Notes under the pieces: generated by a model
What the model was told of the DNA's origin: nothing
The model's input: the letters and a program-made list of their open reading frames with translations, nothing else
Database searches by the model: none
Position numbers and translations under genes: made by a program
Shown here: positions 1 through 12,066 of the stretch, one piece after another
How the letters are laid out: each line of letters starts with the position of its first letter
How positions within the stretch are numbered: position 1 is the first letter of the stretch
Assembly: GCF_027580225.2 (NCBI RefSeq)
Contig: NC_073352.2
Span: 37,139,501 to 37,203,500, forward strand
Origin: Misgurnus anguillicaudatus
Taxonomy: Eukaryota > Chordata > Actinopteri > Cypriniformes > Cobitidae
Direction of reading: 5' to 3'
Length of the DNA stretch: 64,000 nt

Positions 1-1222
1 CTCCCCAGCGTGACGTCATACAGTGCGTTGTGGGGGAAAGGAGAATCATTGCAAATTGCTGTACTTTTTCATACTTTTTCGGGTTTTGTGATACCCAACA
101 ACATAAAATACAATGGATAACAGTTTAAATGTTTATTATCAACAAGCAAATTGCACAAATTCGTTGAAAAATTTTACCTGCAAAACGCCCTTTAAAGGAC
201 ACAATTAAAACGGCACATTTTTGTTTGCACCTAAAAAGTGGCATTTTTAACATATAATAAATTATCTGTGGGGCATTTTGAGCTTAAACTTTATATATGT
301 ATTCTGGGGACACCAAAGATTTATTTTACATCTTAAAAATGTTTTGTGACATGGGACCTTTAACAAAGTTCGGGAGGAACATGTTCAAACAAATCTACCC
401 AATCACCTCGTAATTGTGACAGATTGCCACTTGATCTGCATTAAGGGAAACCTATATAGCTGGCAATGGATTCATTCTTGTTCCTCGATAGTTTCATCAT
501 CCCTCCACCACCTCTCGTATAGTCAGCTGTTTAACCAGAACAGGGGTGTGTGCTGTGGGTTTAGGCCAACAGCCAAGTGCTCCCCGGACAGCACGGCAAC
601 TATCCATTTCAATAACTCTGACTAGTTTGTAAGTCTTAACTCGTAAACTTTAACAGTCTGTTCCTTACTGGAGATGTGAAGCACATATTGGTTGACATAT
701 CGAAAAATAATTCCAAGTTTACAACAATAATGTTGTTGAACATTTTGTTTTATTAAAAAATGGTTGCTGTTATATGACAGCTTTGCCTAATGATTCTGTG
801 TATCACTGCACATCACCTTTAGTAACCACCCTCAGTACCGTAAACAAAACATTTTGTTTCTGTTTAAAGTTAATCAAGGTATCAAATAATTTAGTTAATT
901 TGCTTTAATATTTGCATCATGTGATAACCAGGGCTGGAAATTAAATATCCATTGTCCCAATATCAAAATGTTCACACTCTCTAGATTTTTTTTTTACCTT
1001 AGCACAAATGTATTGCATGTAGGTGGAAACACAAAAATTGTAATATTACCTTTTTTAAAACCATTTGAGTTATCTAAAATTACCCACTCCCAAACTTATT
1101 TTGAATGTAGATGTATGCTGGAAAGACATTGTTCATATTCATTGTGGCAAGCTCCTCCCCACTGACAATCTATCTGTCTATCTTCCTTCATCTTTCCTGT
1201 TTGTTCAACTGATCTACGTCAG
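1..1222. other. Intergenic or intronic sequence, no supported gene
   Basis: AT-rich sequence upstream of the integrase-like exons. It should contain introns of that gene, and perhaps earlier exons, but no stretch could be matched to the family. A short open frame at 416-625 has no recognisable similarity. A fragment near 930 resembles the end of a hAT element (CAGGGCTGGAAATTAA). Confidence 0.4.
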
Positions 1223-1839
1223 AGAGAAGAAGCCATATCACTGGGAAAAGTGTACACAACCAGAGAATTGAAAGGCTTTGGCGTGATGTGTGGTGTATAG
1301 TTGTTTGCAATTATTACACCACCTTCCGGTACCTTGAAAGTATTGGTGTACTGGATCCTGATCAAGACCTTCATTTAATAGGCTTGCACTATGTCTTTCT
1401 GCCAAGACTGAACTGGCATCTTCATCAGTTCACCCTGATGTGGGACAGGCATCCACTTACAACTGAGGGAAACAGGTCTCCACAGCAATTGTGGATGGCT
1501 GGTCTCCTTTTAGGGCAGCAAGTCGATCCTGAACAGGTGTTACATTTTTCCTTGTTACACATTAGACTGTGTTCAGACAAACTCACTCATATTTACCTAA
1601 TCTGGTTCATTTTTCGATAGATTGATGCTACACACTGGGGCATTGACTGGGGTGGGCCAGTGGCAGCACCTGATGCAGACATTGCTGAGATTCCAGCAGC
1701 TCCTGTGGACCTGCTTCAGAGAGTTAATGGGCATTTAAGAACTACTATTGACCCCTTTATGACTAGTGAGGTGTTTGGTGCAGATATTTACCTTAAAGCC
1801 ATGTCCGAGATCCAAGTCTTTATGGCTGCACAAACCTAG
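1223..1839 (+). CDS. Integrase-like (DDE, rve-type) protein, last two exons
   Basis: Two exons are seen, 1223-1536 and 1621-1839, each with an AG acceptor; the first has a GT donor at 1537 and the second ends in TAG at 1837-1839. The joined frame reads SVHNQRIERLWRDVW, then LDPDQDLHLIGLHYVFLP, then LTTEGNRSPQQLWMAGL. This pattern (N-Q-R-I-E-R-L-W-R-D, with the likely catalytic Glu, followed by H-x-x-F-L-P and EGN-R-P-x-Q-L-W) is that of the integrase-core-domain proteins found in many copies in fish and invertebrate genomes. The first exon enters in phase 1 and the junction is phase 0. The upstream exons carrying the two catalytic Asp residues were not recognised and may lie before the window. 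Whether this is a host gene or a transposase cannot be told from these exons. Confidence 0.75.
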
Positions 1840-2926
1840 GTATGTAAGCGTTACTCTTATTTTTTACTTTTAACATTTTTTTTAATGTTTTAATACGGTA
1901 GTCGTGACTCTGCCATCTAAATATTTTTGTGATGTCATAAATTTGAATTTGTCTTTGTGTGTTTTAGTTTGTGGTTATTGTGCATGCAGCATTGTTTTGA
2001 CAGCCCACAATGTGCTTAACTGACATGATCACGTCTTTCCATCTTAACTCATTAATTTTTGTCTAGCAGTGCACTCAACTGACCTGTTTTGTTTTGTTCT
2101 CTATTTTCCCCATGTTGTACCTCATCTGGTGCTTTTGTTTTGGTGTTATGCTGTATTTCTCTAGTCTTGTCCAGTTTAGTAATTAATATGCTTCTAGTCC
2201 TGTAATTGTAGTTCTACCTTAGTCTTGTATTTTCTCCTGAAGATCTAATTTCTCAATGTGTCCAGTAAGTTTGCCAGTGGTCTAACTTTCCCTCTCTATG
2301 TGTCTCTGTAGGCTATTGCTCATGCCATCTTCCCTAGTCTCTCGTCCACTGGCTCAGGATTCCCTCCACATGTACTCTTGTTCCTATGGGTCCACCTTGG
2401 CTCTTATTTCTGCTGTTTCAATATTTCTGCCTGTCATCCTTAGCCATGCAGCTTGGCTTCCTGAAACAAACCATGTCTCTCATTTCGTTCCCTAGCTCCC
2501 GAGGTCGTGAATCAGTATATCGTGTACACAGGTTCGGGCACTAGTAAGGACCCTAGCTCACTTGACATTGGGACACTGTTCACTTATTTTTCTGTCATGT
2601 GGGTGCTTAAGTGGGTTGTGAATGATCATTCACAGCTGTTACTCATCAACAACCAGTAAAACCAACATCTCTCTGACTTCAATTTTAAACAGTACATTGC
2701 AAAAAAATAATCATTATTCTGTTACACATGCATAAAATTGGAGGAGTATAATTAAACGTCAAATGTAAAAATATTTTAAATATTGAGTAAATTGTGGTCC
2801 CTTACAGTCTTTTGTTTCATCCCAGGACGTGTTATGTTAATACTATTATGATGATTTTTTTCCTGAACCTTTTTGATTTACTTTCTGAAAGTGTGGGACT
2901 GGTTGTGTGACCTGTGTTTTTTGCTT

Positions 2927-2959
<33 letters not shown>

Positions 2960-3284
2960 TTGTCTCTCTCTCTCTGTCTCTCTCTCTCTGTCTCTCTCTC
3001 TCTCTCTCTACTCACTTTCAGGCCTAATCATCAGCACCTGCAACTTGTTTGTGAGTGTGCCTGAGACGGAGAGTATAAGAGAGCAGTCCACACTTCTCCA
3101 GATTGAAAGCTGTATTGATATGTTTTGACATTCAGAGATAGTAATTGTGGTTTAGCAGTGGCTGGTATTCAGTGAAATTGATCTTACTACAACTAAACAT
3201 TAAGGAGAAGGTATGTTTGTTTGTTGTAGGTGGTGAGTGCCTTTTTCCTTTAATACTGTTTTATCTGGGGTTTTTTTTTTTATG
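1840..3284. other. Intergenic sequence between integrase-like gene and TIR element
   Basis: No coding signal was seen. A CT-rich microsatellite (TCTCTCTG variants) occupies about 2927-3009. The rest is AT-rich and unclassified. Confidence 0.4.
2927..3009 (+). repeat. (TC)n microsatellite with TG/TT interruptions
   Basis: About 80 bp of TCTCTC broken by single G or T substitutions. Short Ser/Leu open frames across it are artefacts. Confidence 0.95.
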
Positions 3285-4290
3285 TATTGAGAGTGAGGAG
3301 CTGTCGTCATCGTACAGAGCCCCTCCCCCTTTCCGCCATGTTGGCAGGATTCCGGCGGCAGAACATGATTGTTTACGTGTGTTCTTAGCTCCGTAGTAGG
3401 GTAGTTTTTCGCAATTCTACACTGTTTTACCATGCCCCGCAGTTACTGCTGCGTTAAAAACTGCTCCAGTACCTCACACGATAAATATGGAAGACATACG
3501 AACAGTGGAATACCGTTTTTAGGTTACCGAAATGAAGACACCATTATGCATAACAAAGACATCTCAAACAATGGCATATTTGCATTAAAAATGTCATAAT
3601 TGAATGTATGACACTTGCGTTGTCATAAACATGCATAAAACCTCATTTATATTCATGACATGTCATGTCATAAATAATTATGAAAGTTTTATGTCAGTCT
3701 TATGCACAGCCCTTCTAGTAAAGTGTTACCCACACGGTTAATGGCTTTAATCTTTAATCATTTACATCTTGCAATCACACATATAACTACCATAGGCACT
3801 TTGCAGCCCCAACACAAAAACCTGGTAAAGTTACAACAGTGGTATTGGGCTAAAATCAAATTACAACTAAATACCTAAATATTCTACATCACAACATGTT
3901 GGAAACGTTTGTGTACATTGGACATCTCGTGTTTAGAAACCGTTGCAGTTAATTACTTTGTCATTTTGGTCAAGAAGTGTCTGCTAAATGCAATGTAATT
4001 AAAATACACTAAACGCATGTGAAGAAACTTAAGTTACCTTTGCTAGTACAACGCTGTTTGTGAGCTTGTTCCTGTAAGGTCCCTTTCTTTAGCCTTATCT
4101 TTTTGCATTGCCATATTCCTTTTCTTTATCGTATTTGTAGATCGTCTCTGTCCTGCCGAAATAATAAATTAAGAGCTTTGGAAGTCGCGCCTCTGTGAAG
4201 TTGCCTCTGGCAACCGACAGCGTCTCCTACCATCATGGCCGACTGGCCCAGACTCCGCCCAAATCGGCACGTGACTCCTCACTCTCAATA
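3285..4290. mobile_element. TIR element carrying a THAP-domain fragment
   Basis: The termini are inverted repeats: TATTGAGAGTGAGGAG at 3285 and CTCCTCACTCTCAATA ending at 4290. Inside, an open frame from an ATG at 3432 begins MPRSYCCVKNCSS and continues HTNSGIPFLGY, which matches the start of a THAP zinc finger (Cys-x2-4-Cys with a conserved early basic segment). The frame stops after 55 codons, where another AT-rich repeat, ending near the AAGTGTTACC motif at about 3720, seems to be inserted. THAP domains are typical of P-element-like and Kolobok transposases and of host proteins derived from them. No target duplication was identified, so the superfamily is open. Confidence 0.55.
3432..3599 (+). 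pseudogene. THAP domain N-terminal fragment
   Basis: 55 codons from ATG to TAA. The first ~32 residues look like a THAP domain (C-C-V-K-N-C, then G-R-H, then G-I-P-F). The second half of the THAP fold (the Cys-x2-His pair and the C-terminal AVPTIF-type motif) is missing. It is either the first exon of a transposase or a relic cut off by a nested insertion. Confidence 0.55.
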
Positions 4291-5140
4291 GCTAGGGAGT
4301 TGAGGAAAGTTTATTTCTTTTTGTTTAACCTCTCTTAGGTTAGTTAGGACTGCTCCCAAAAGTAGTCAGTGTATTGTTTTAATTGTTATTTTTAGTCCTT
4401 GCTCTCCCCTGAGCCTTTGCTCCCTAGTATCCTGTTCTGTTTCTTAATTCTGAATAAAGCCTTTTCTTTTATTATACCATCTGGTGTTGTCAATCCTCTG
4501 GGACAGAGGATTGAAGTGGGTCGCCTTTTTTCTCTTATCTCCCCTCCAGACCTTAGAGGTTAGGGGAATTTAAAACTTGTAATGTGTGTTTATATTTAAA
4601 ACTAAAAGAAATGTTTGTATGAAAAGTTCTGTCACATTTCATAAATTTTAAGTTGGCCCACGTGATTTTCGGTTGACGAGTTTCAGAAAAGGTCACGTGA
4701 TTTCCGGTATCGATGCTCACTGATTTTTTCGTTGCATTATGGGCATTTTTAGGGAACGAAGGTTCCAATGCACTGGAAGGATTTTGCGGTTGTGACAGCC
4801 TTTAAAATGGCCGACTCCCTGATCAGTTAGCAACTATGAAACACACCCAGCACGGTTAAGTGTCTGCCACTGCTGCCGATCAACTTGAATAGTCTTGCTT
4901 CTCAACCATCCTGATTGTTCATGTTGCATTGACTGTGTTTGTCTTTTTTGTTTGTTATTGGCCTCTTCGTAGAAAGCAGTCTGTCTTAATTCATCAGACA
5001 CTTGTGTGTTTTGATTTATTAATTAATTAATTATAAAATAAGTTAATATATTGGACGATATGAAATATTTGTTAAGTAGGTTAAAATAAAAAGCAGAATA
5101 AAAATATTTAAATGTATCCCGTTGGTCTCGATATAGATTG
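4291..5140. other. Intergenic sequence upstream of the HECT gene promoter
   Basis: AT-rich sequence with no supported gene or clear element ends. Confidence 0.35.
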
Positions 5141-5154
5141 ACATCAATGTTGTG

Positions 5155-5220
5155 CCAATCAATTTGAAAAGACAGTTATTGACCACGCCCCTACATATGA
5201 AAAGGCGGATTTGCGCCAAA
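5155..5220 (+). promoter_or_regulatory. Candidate TATA-less promoter of the HECT gene: CCAAT, GC box, E2F-like site
   Basis: Upstream of the candidate first ATG lie CCAAT at 5155-5159, a CACCC/GC-box-like ACCACGCCCC at about 5182-5191, and GCGCCAAA at 5213-5220, which fits the E2F consensus on the minus strand. No TATA box was seen. These are short motifs and the transcription start was not measured, so this is an inference from position. Confidence 0.3.
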
Positions 5221-5257
5221 ATCAACATTTCCGTTTGTGGTTTCTGCATCGGAGAGA

Positions 5258-5277
5258 ATGTCTTCAGAGCATCAAAG
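5258..5277 (+). CDS. HECT gene exon 1 (candidate start)
   Basis: ATG TCT TCA GAG CAT CAA AG followed by GTAAAT. It codes MSSEHQ and leaves phase 2, which exon 2 accepts. It was chosen because it follows promoter-like motifs and splices in frame; a start inside exon 2 (ATG at 8001) is the alternative. Confidence 0.5.
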
Positions 5278-8200
5278 GTAAATTAGTTTTTAATAACATT
5301 AGTCCTATAACTCACTTTTTTTATTTAAAGTGTTAATTTTTTAAATACGAGACAGCCGAGTCGAAAGAAGTTAATACAAGCTGGGTGTAACATTAATAAT
5401 GATGTGGGATTTTGTCGTTGCCTAACGTTACAGTAAATGATGATTCACTTAACGTTACACAGAATCTTTAAGTGATAATTTTCACAAGTTATTTTATTTC
5501 AGAGACATTTGACATTAATAATCACATTAATTTTTATATATCATTTTCGCGAAATAAAGTTGGCAATTAGATTAAATGAAGTAACCCCTATACAAATTAA
5601 ATTCAGATGCAAAAATATATATTTTTTGAATACCGTAATCTAAAATGGCAGATGTCTAAATTTAAGTTTATTCTTTTTAAAATATGAAACTCATCCTGCC
5701 AGTAGATGTGGCAAGTCACAATAGTGTGATATTAAAAGTATAGTTCGGCCAAAAATGATATTAAACCCATGATAAAAAATATGTGCATCCATCCTTCACA
5801 AGATAAATCCAAACGGCTCCAGGATGATAAATAAAGGTCTTCCGCGCGGTGGTGTTGTTGAAATATCCAAATTTAAAACTATATAAAGGAAAATAACCGG
5901 TAGCGCCGCCATCTTAGATCTCATCCTGAATGCGGACGCGACTAAGATGGCGGCGCTACCGGAAGGTATTTAATTTCGTTAATAAAGTTTTAAATATTTA
6001 TATTTCTACAACAACACCGCGCGGATTACCCTCAGAATACCTTTGTTTATCATCCTGGAGCCGTTTGGATTTAATTTGTGAAGGATGGACGCACTTTTTT
6101 GGACTTGAAGGTCGTGGATCCCGTAACATTACATTTAATTAACTGAAAGATCTAAAACATTTTCTAAAATATCCGAAAATGTGTTTGTCTGAAAAACGAT
6201 GGACATATGCAACTCGGACAGCTTGGGGGTGAGTTAATCATGGGTTTAATACACTGATCTATATAAATGACTGGATTGCGCATGACGTCACACTTGTTAA
6301 GCCACCGCGCCGCCATGTTGGTATACCCAAACATTCCATTAAATCAATGGACGTTATCAGATTTTAATGATAAAACATCACTTTACTAGTCTTCGTTTTT
6401 ATATCTGAAGTTATCCTGTACATTATTACAACACAAACCTCCTAAACATGTACATAGTTATTTACTGAAAGTTGTACATTTTGCTTTTTAATCAATTACA
6501 TTCATCTTTATTACAGTATCAGATCAGCGGCCGACCAGCCTATTATTAATGACAAACGTGCTCATTTTGAAATCTAAATAAATATGCTTTGTACTGTATA
6601 TGCATGCAATAATTTGGTGGTTTTGTAATTATGTTATCTGAAATTACAAGTCACCTAAACTTATTTAGAGAAATAACGGTGTAGCTGAATCTAAAAAAAA
6701 ACAACTTTCTTTATATCCATGTCATTAACAGAATGCAGCAGACACACTCACCTTAACTGTTTTTTATAAATCCATTATCCTGCCCGATTAAAACATAAAC
6801 ATTGCAAATAACACCAGAATTAACTATTAATTTATGTACACATATCCTAAAAATGAATCCTAAAAGTGACTGATACGCTGTAAAGCGGGTGAATTTAGAT
6901 CATGATTTTGAATAGAAGTCAATGACGCCCTCTGCCGGTTGGGTATACCAAGATGGCTGCTCGAACTCTGCACTGGCTTCACCTCACGCTGTTACGTAAG
7001 CGTTCTATGCGCAATCCAGTCATTTATATAGATCAGTGGTTTAATATCATTTTTGGCCGAACTATCCTTTTAAAAAAAGAGCACCTTTTGGCGTTAAACT
7101 GGGCTATTTAATATCCAAGAAGGATGTTTGTATAGACGGTTTCAGCAGTAACAACATAAACAAGCGGCTGTCGCGGTCCGCACGTAACTTCCGGTAAACT
7201 CCGCTAAGAATAAATAAAACGTTTTTAAACGTAGTTTATATAACAAGCAAAAAAAACAACCCATAGATTATCTAGGAAACCAAAACATTTGTTATTTTCG
7301 ACGAGGCATTCGTTCAAGAGATCAGTTTAGTAACTAGTCAGACCATTAAAAAAATGAAACCGGAAGTAAGGTTCGGATCCAGACGTGAATCACGTGTGTC
7401 TGATGAAACCGTCTATATGGCAAGACATGATAAACACGGAGTTTTATAGGACCAACCTGCTAGGCATCGTCGTCGACGAAGTACATATAAGTTATAAATT
7501 GTAAGTGGTATTTATTAATATCATTGTCATTATGCGTGTACGGTGGTTGTCGTAGTGCCACTAAAATGTGTTGCTTTTCAATATAATATACAGCTACCGG
7601 TTTAGTTGCATAGCTCTCAGCTGCACTCGTACCCGATAAAATTTGTTTACATACGCTCTACATACGTAATCTGGTAAAATTTAAACGATTGGCTATGAGC
7701 TGCGTACAGACATGTTTGACAGACATTCGTAGCGCTCAATAAATGGCTCTGGGCATTCGTAAACCACGCCTCAAATACGAGAAAATGAGCATATGGTTCC
7801 CAGACCACGTCTCATTTTCTATGAGACTGGTCTGGTGTTAGCCAGGCTAAGATTTTGCAGCTAGTAAATGCAGAGATTAAGCCAACCAAAGACAAACACC
7901 AACACAGTAATAAAAAATAACAGCTTTTACTTTTTTACCTACAGAGCTATTTCATGCTTCCTTGCTTTTTATTTTTTCCAACAGGGCAAGTGCTCTTATA
8001 ATGGAGCTTAGCCATCTCCTGAGGCACCAAACAAGTGTGCAGGCTGCACCCGCAGGACCGACCGCTGCACCCGCAGGACCAGTGTTGGGGGTAACGCATT
8101 ACAAGTAACTTGAGTTACGTAATAATATTACTTTTCTGAAGTAACGAGTAAAGTAACGCATTACTTTTTAAATGTACACATTAATATTTGAGTTACTTTT

Positions 8201-11200
8201 TCAAAAAAGTAACTCAAGTTACTTTTCTAGTTTAATTAATTTGATAAAAAATATGTACTGAATTAAACTAAAGGTATGCACTCTCTGTGCCTGTGTGGAA
8301 ACAGTTTGAGTCAGAAACTGAGATGGCAGGCCAGAGCTAAACATTTTTGTGATGAAATATGCAATTTCTGAATGCAGAACTTTTCAGTCATAAAAGCAAG
8401 GCCTGAAAGAGATCAAGCTTTAGCCAAGAAAAAGTAACGCAAAAGTAACTAAAAGTAACGTAAGCATTACTTTCCATGAAAAGTAACTAAGTAATGCAAT
8501 TAGTTACTTTTTTTGGGAGTAACTTGATATTGTAATGCATTACTTTTAAAAGTAACTTTCCCCAACACTGCGCAGGACCGACCGCTGCACCCGCAGGACC
8601 GACCGCTGCACCCGCAGGACCGACCGCTGCACCCGCAGGACCGACCGCTGCACCCGCAGGACCGTTCGCTGTACCCGCCGGAAGACTTACCGCTATACCC
8701 CCTGGATCGATCACTCGACTGCCTGGACCTACTGCTGGTCTCCCTGGACCAACCACTGATCTGACAGGACAGACTGTCCGTGCCCCCTTCCTTGGTATGG
8801 GTCAGTTTTCATCTCATCGTCCGGAATCTGTAACTGCTAGTTTGAGCAGGCTGTTCCAGCCTTATAAAGGTTTAAAAAGAAAAAAAAAACCATCTTACCC
8901 AGCCATGGGAGCACACATTTTTCTGCTGCTCTCTAATGAATACTGTAGAAATACCAACGCTGGAAGAAAGCATGTGCTTACAGGCGAACGGGCTTGGGAA
9001 AAAAAACTGAGATTTGATGATGTGCAATGCACACCATCTGATTTTATTAATACCATTGAGGAAGCGTTTTCTGCTCTTAAGATGGCTGGAGGCTTTAAGC
9101 TAATGCGGTGTGGCCAGAGCAAACAGCTATTTGACATACCTATCCCGCCAGGAGGGTATTCTGTAGAATTTTTAAAAAACAGAAGCAATCTTAATAAAGC
9201 TGTGGCATACATTGTACCCTTACAATGCGATCTCCCACTTAATGCAAACGGGCAACAGGTAAGAAATGTCAGTTTTTTTTCTGTGTTTAGTTTTTATGTT
9301 CTTCACTAATGTCTGTTTAAATAATATTACAGAATGGGAATGTGGAGAATTATACTTTGAAACAAATATGCAGAACGTGCAACCAAGAAGTGCCTCTGCA
9401 CATGCTTTCAAGCCACCGAAAACAGTGCAACACCAGGTAAACCACTCTCAATCTTACACTTATTGCCAGTTCGAGTCTCACGACTGGCAGGTTGCGAGTG
9501 AGGTGCCCTTGAGCAAGGCACCTTAACACCAATTGGTCCATGGGCACTATAGTGCTCCCTGTTCCAAGTGTGTGTTTGTTCACCATTTGCACTGTGTGTT
9601 TTCAGTATTCACGATGAGTTAAATGCAGAGGTCACATTTAGTGTGTGTTCCATACTTGACAAAAATGTCACTTTCACTCTTTTGGTTTTTGTTTTTAGCA
9701 AATACATTAAACTAACATGAACAAACAATTAAAAGCTTTATTTGTATTAACTAAAATTAACTTATGTAGCGAATTCAGCCGGAGGAGGAGAACGGCGTTA
9801 TTTAAAACACTATAAACCTCCAACCGAAACACTACGGGAATTTGGGGAAATTCACAGATTTAGGTCAAATGGAATAAGTACAGTTAATTATACAAATTAT
9901 TAAGATTTTAAGTGATTTAGCAGAATAATAATAAAAATTAATTAATACATTTGTCTAGCAAATACTCATAATTTGTACATTAACAAGTTAATTCCGTGGC
10001 CTTTAGAAAATAACATTCTTACTGCTATAAAGTATTATTAAGCATGTAGCTTTAAGATCTTAAAAGGCAGATTAAGGCCGTTTACATTAGAGCATTTGCG
10101 TTTTAAAACGGCATTTTAAAATGAAAACAATCCTCGTTTATACTGGCATTTTAAAAATAATCTTCATCCACACTATACACCACCATAAACGCATGAAACA
10201 TGACCAATCACGTAACTGGGCATGCGCATTAAAGTGTAAAATAAATTATTACTCTAATAATAGCTTACCTTTGCACATTTATGCAGATTAGGGGTGTGCG
10301 ACAATGACAAGAATTAATACCTGGATCCTTTTCCAGCAACTACAACAGACACTATTTTTGAACCTATAAAAATGTGTTTGAGAAAGTCTTATATTGTTCT
10401 AACTTCCCACCTACAAATTAATTTGATTAAAGGCGGAGTCCATGATGTTTGAAAGCCAATGTTGATATTTGAAATCACCTAAACAAACACGCCCCTACCC
10501 CAATAGAATCTGGACCTTCTGTTGATAGACCCGCCCCACACATACGCAACCCGGCATTTGATTTGATTTGATTGGCTATAAGTGTGTTTTGGTAGTCGGC
10601 CCGTCTCCTTTTCCAACGCGTTTTTCAAACATCGTGGACTCCGCCTTTAATGGGTTAATGTTGATGTTTTAAACCAAACAGAAAGGTCTTTATGATTTAA
10701 AAAGGAAGCATTCAAGTGAACAGTACTAAACAGAAGCGAACTTGAAGCAAAAATAAATTTCTGCAAATGCAAACTTCAATCAAACATAATAAGAGGTGAA
10801 GTATAGCTTTAGCCTACAGAAATGCTTATTGCTTTAATGTAGGGAGTTCCTCTTCAGCCATTTTACGCTGTTATATTTATAATAGTTCAATGTTCGCAGT
10901 TCATATTTATGATCTTAGTCCATTTAAAAATTTTCGTGAACTGACTGTATTCTTCAGAAAAACACCAAATAACTTATCTTCCCTCACCTGTCGCTGTTCA
11001 GTGCGTTTGTGGTTGTGTTCCCTCACACACGTTCTCCGACAAAAAGCGTGGCCGGCTTAAGTATTAAAAATTAATATGATGTCAATTTTTAAAAGTGTGC
11101 GAGGTCCGTGCACGTCCTCCGCTAGCAACACAGAAATAGCAAAAAGCGCAATCGGCTAAACGAGTATTAAATATTAATGATATTGATTTTATTGTTTTTA

Positions 11201-12021
11201 TTAATTTATATAACAAAACTTATCAACAAAACATCGATTAAAATTAAGTGACAAATGATATGAAACAAAATTAATTTTAAATGTAAATTTAATTTTTAGC
11301 AAACAAAACTTCAATTAAACTCGAAAATAATGTCTGACCCATTACAATTCTCCCTTCATATTGGCCTTTACAACGCCCTATGGCGTTTAAAATTACAGTC
11401 TATCTTTCGTAATAAGCTAACTAAATTTAAACAAAACATAAACAGCATTACAATAATATTCAAACTCAACAATACTCAAACATAAATATAAAACAGACAT
11501 TATCTATAAGGGTACATGTTAAAACAATCTGATATAGCATTTATAATAGCTGGTTTGTAGAGGTTTACTATTTTTGGCAAAACCTCCGTAGCAAACCTCC
11601 ATTTACCTGAATAAAATATTTTTTACTTTGAAAATGATGCGCCGTCACGTTAACATTAGCTGTTCGTTTACATAAGACTCCGTCTATGTTCGTTTACCCT
11701 GCAGTGCAACGTCTGAGTTCTCAAACTAAAACAGGGTCTTCAGCGTTTGCGAACGAATCCGTTTATGAGGGTCGAAAACGGTGCTGTAGTGTAGATGAAA
11801 GGCGTAAACGTAGCAAAAGTAACGCGTTTTAAAGGATAAACGCATTAATGTAAACATAGCCTAAGTGACATTGATTTCATTAGCATTGAACACAGAAACA
11901 ATTCAATTGTGAAATGCAAAACCGGTTTATTAAACTATGTTACACTACAAAAACACACCAGACTAACTATACATACATACAAACAAACAAGAAACATATA
12001 TGAAAGAGAAAGAATGGAAAA

Positions 12022-12066
<45 letters not shown>

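Noticed and set aside
416..625. Possible upstream exon of the integrase-like gene
   Set aside because: No similarity to the DDE core and no convincing splice sites.
9469..9479. tRNA gene
   Set aside because: Only a B-box-like motif is present, with no cloverleaf; better explained as a SINE remnant.
9350..9592. Minus-strand frame over exon 3 and the SINE fragment
   Set aside because: No domain, and it overlaps a phase-consistent zinc-finger exon on the + strand.
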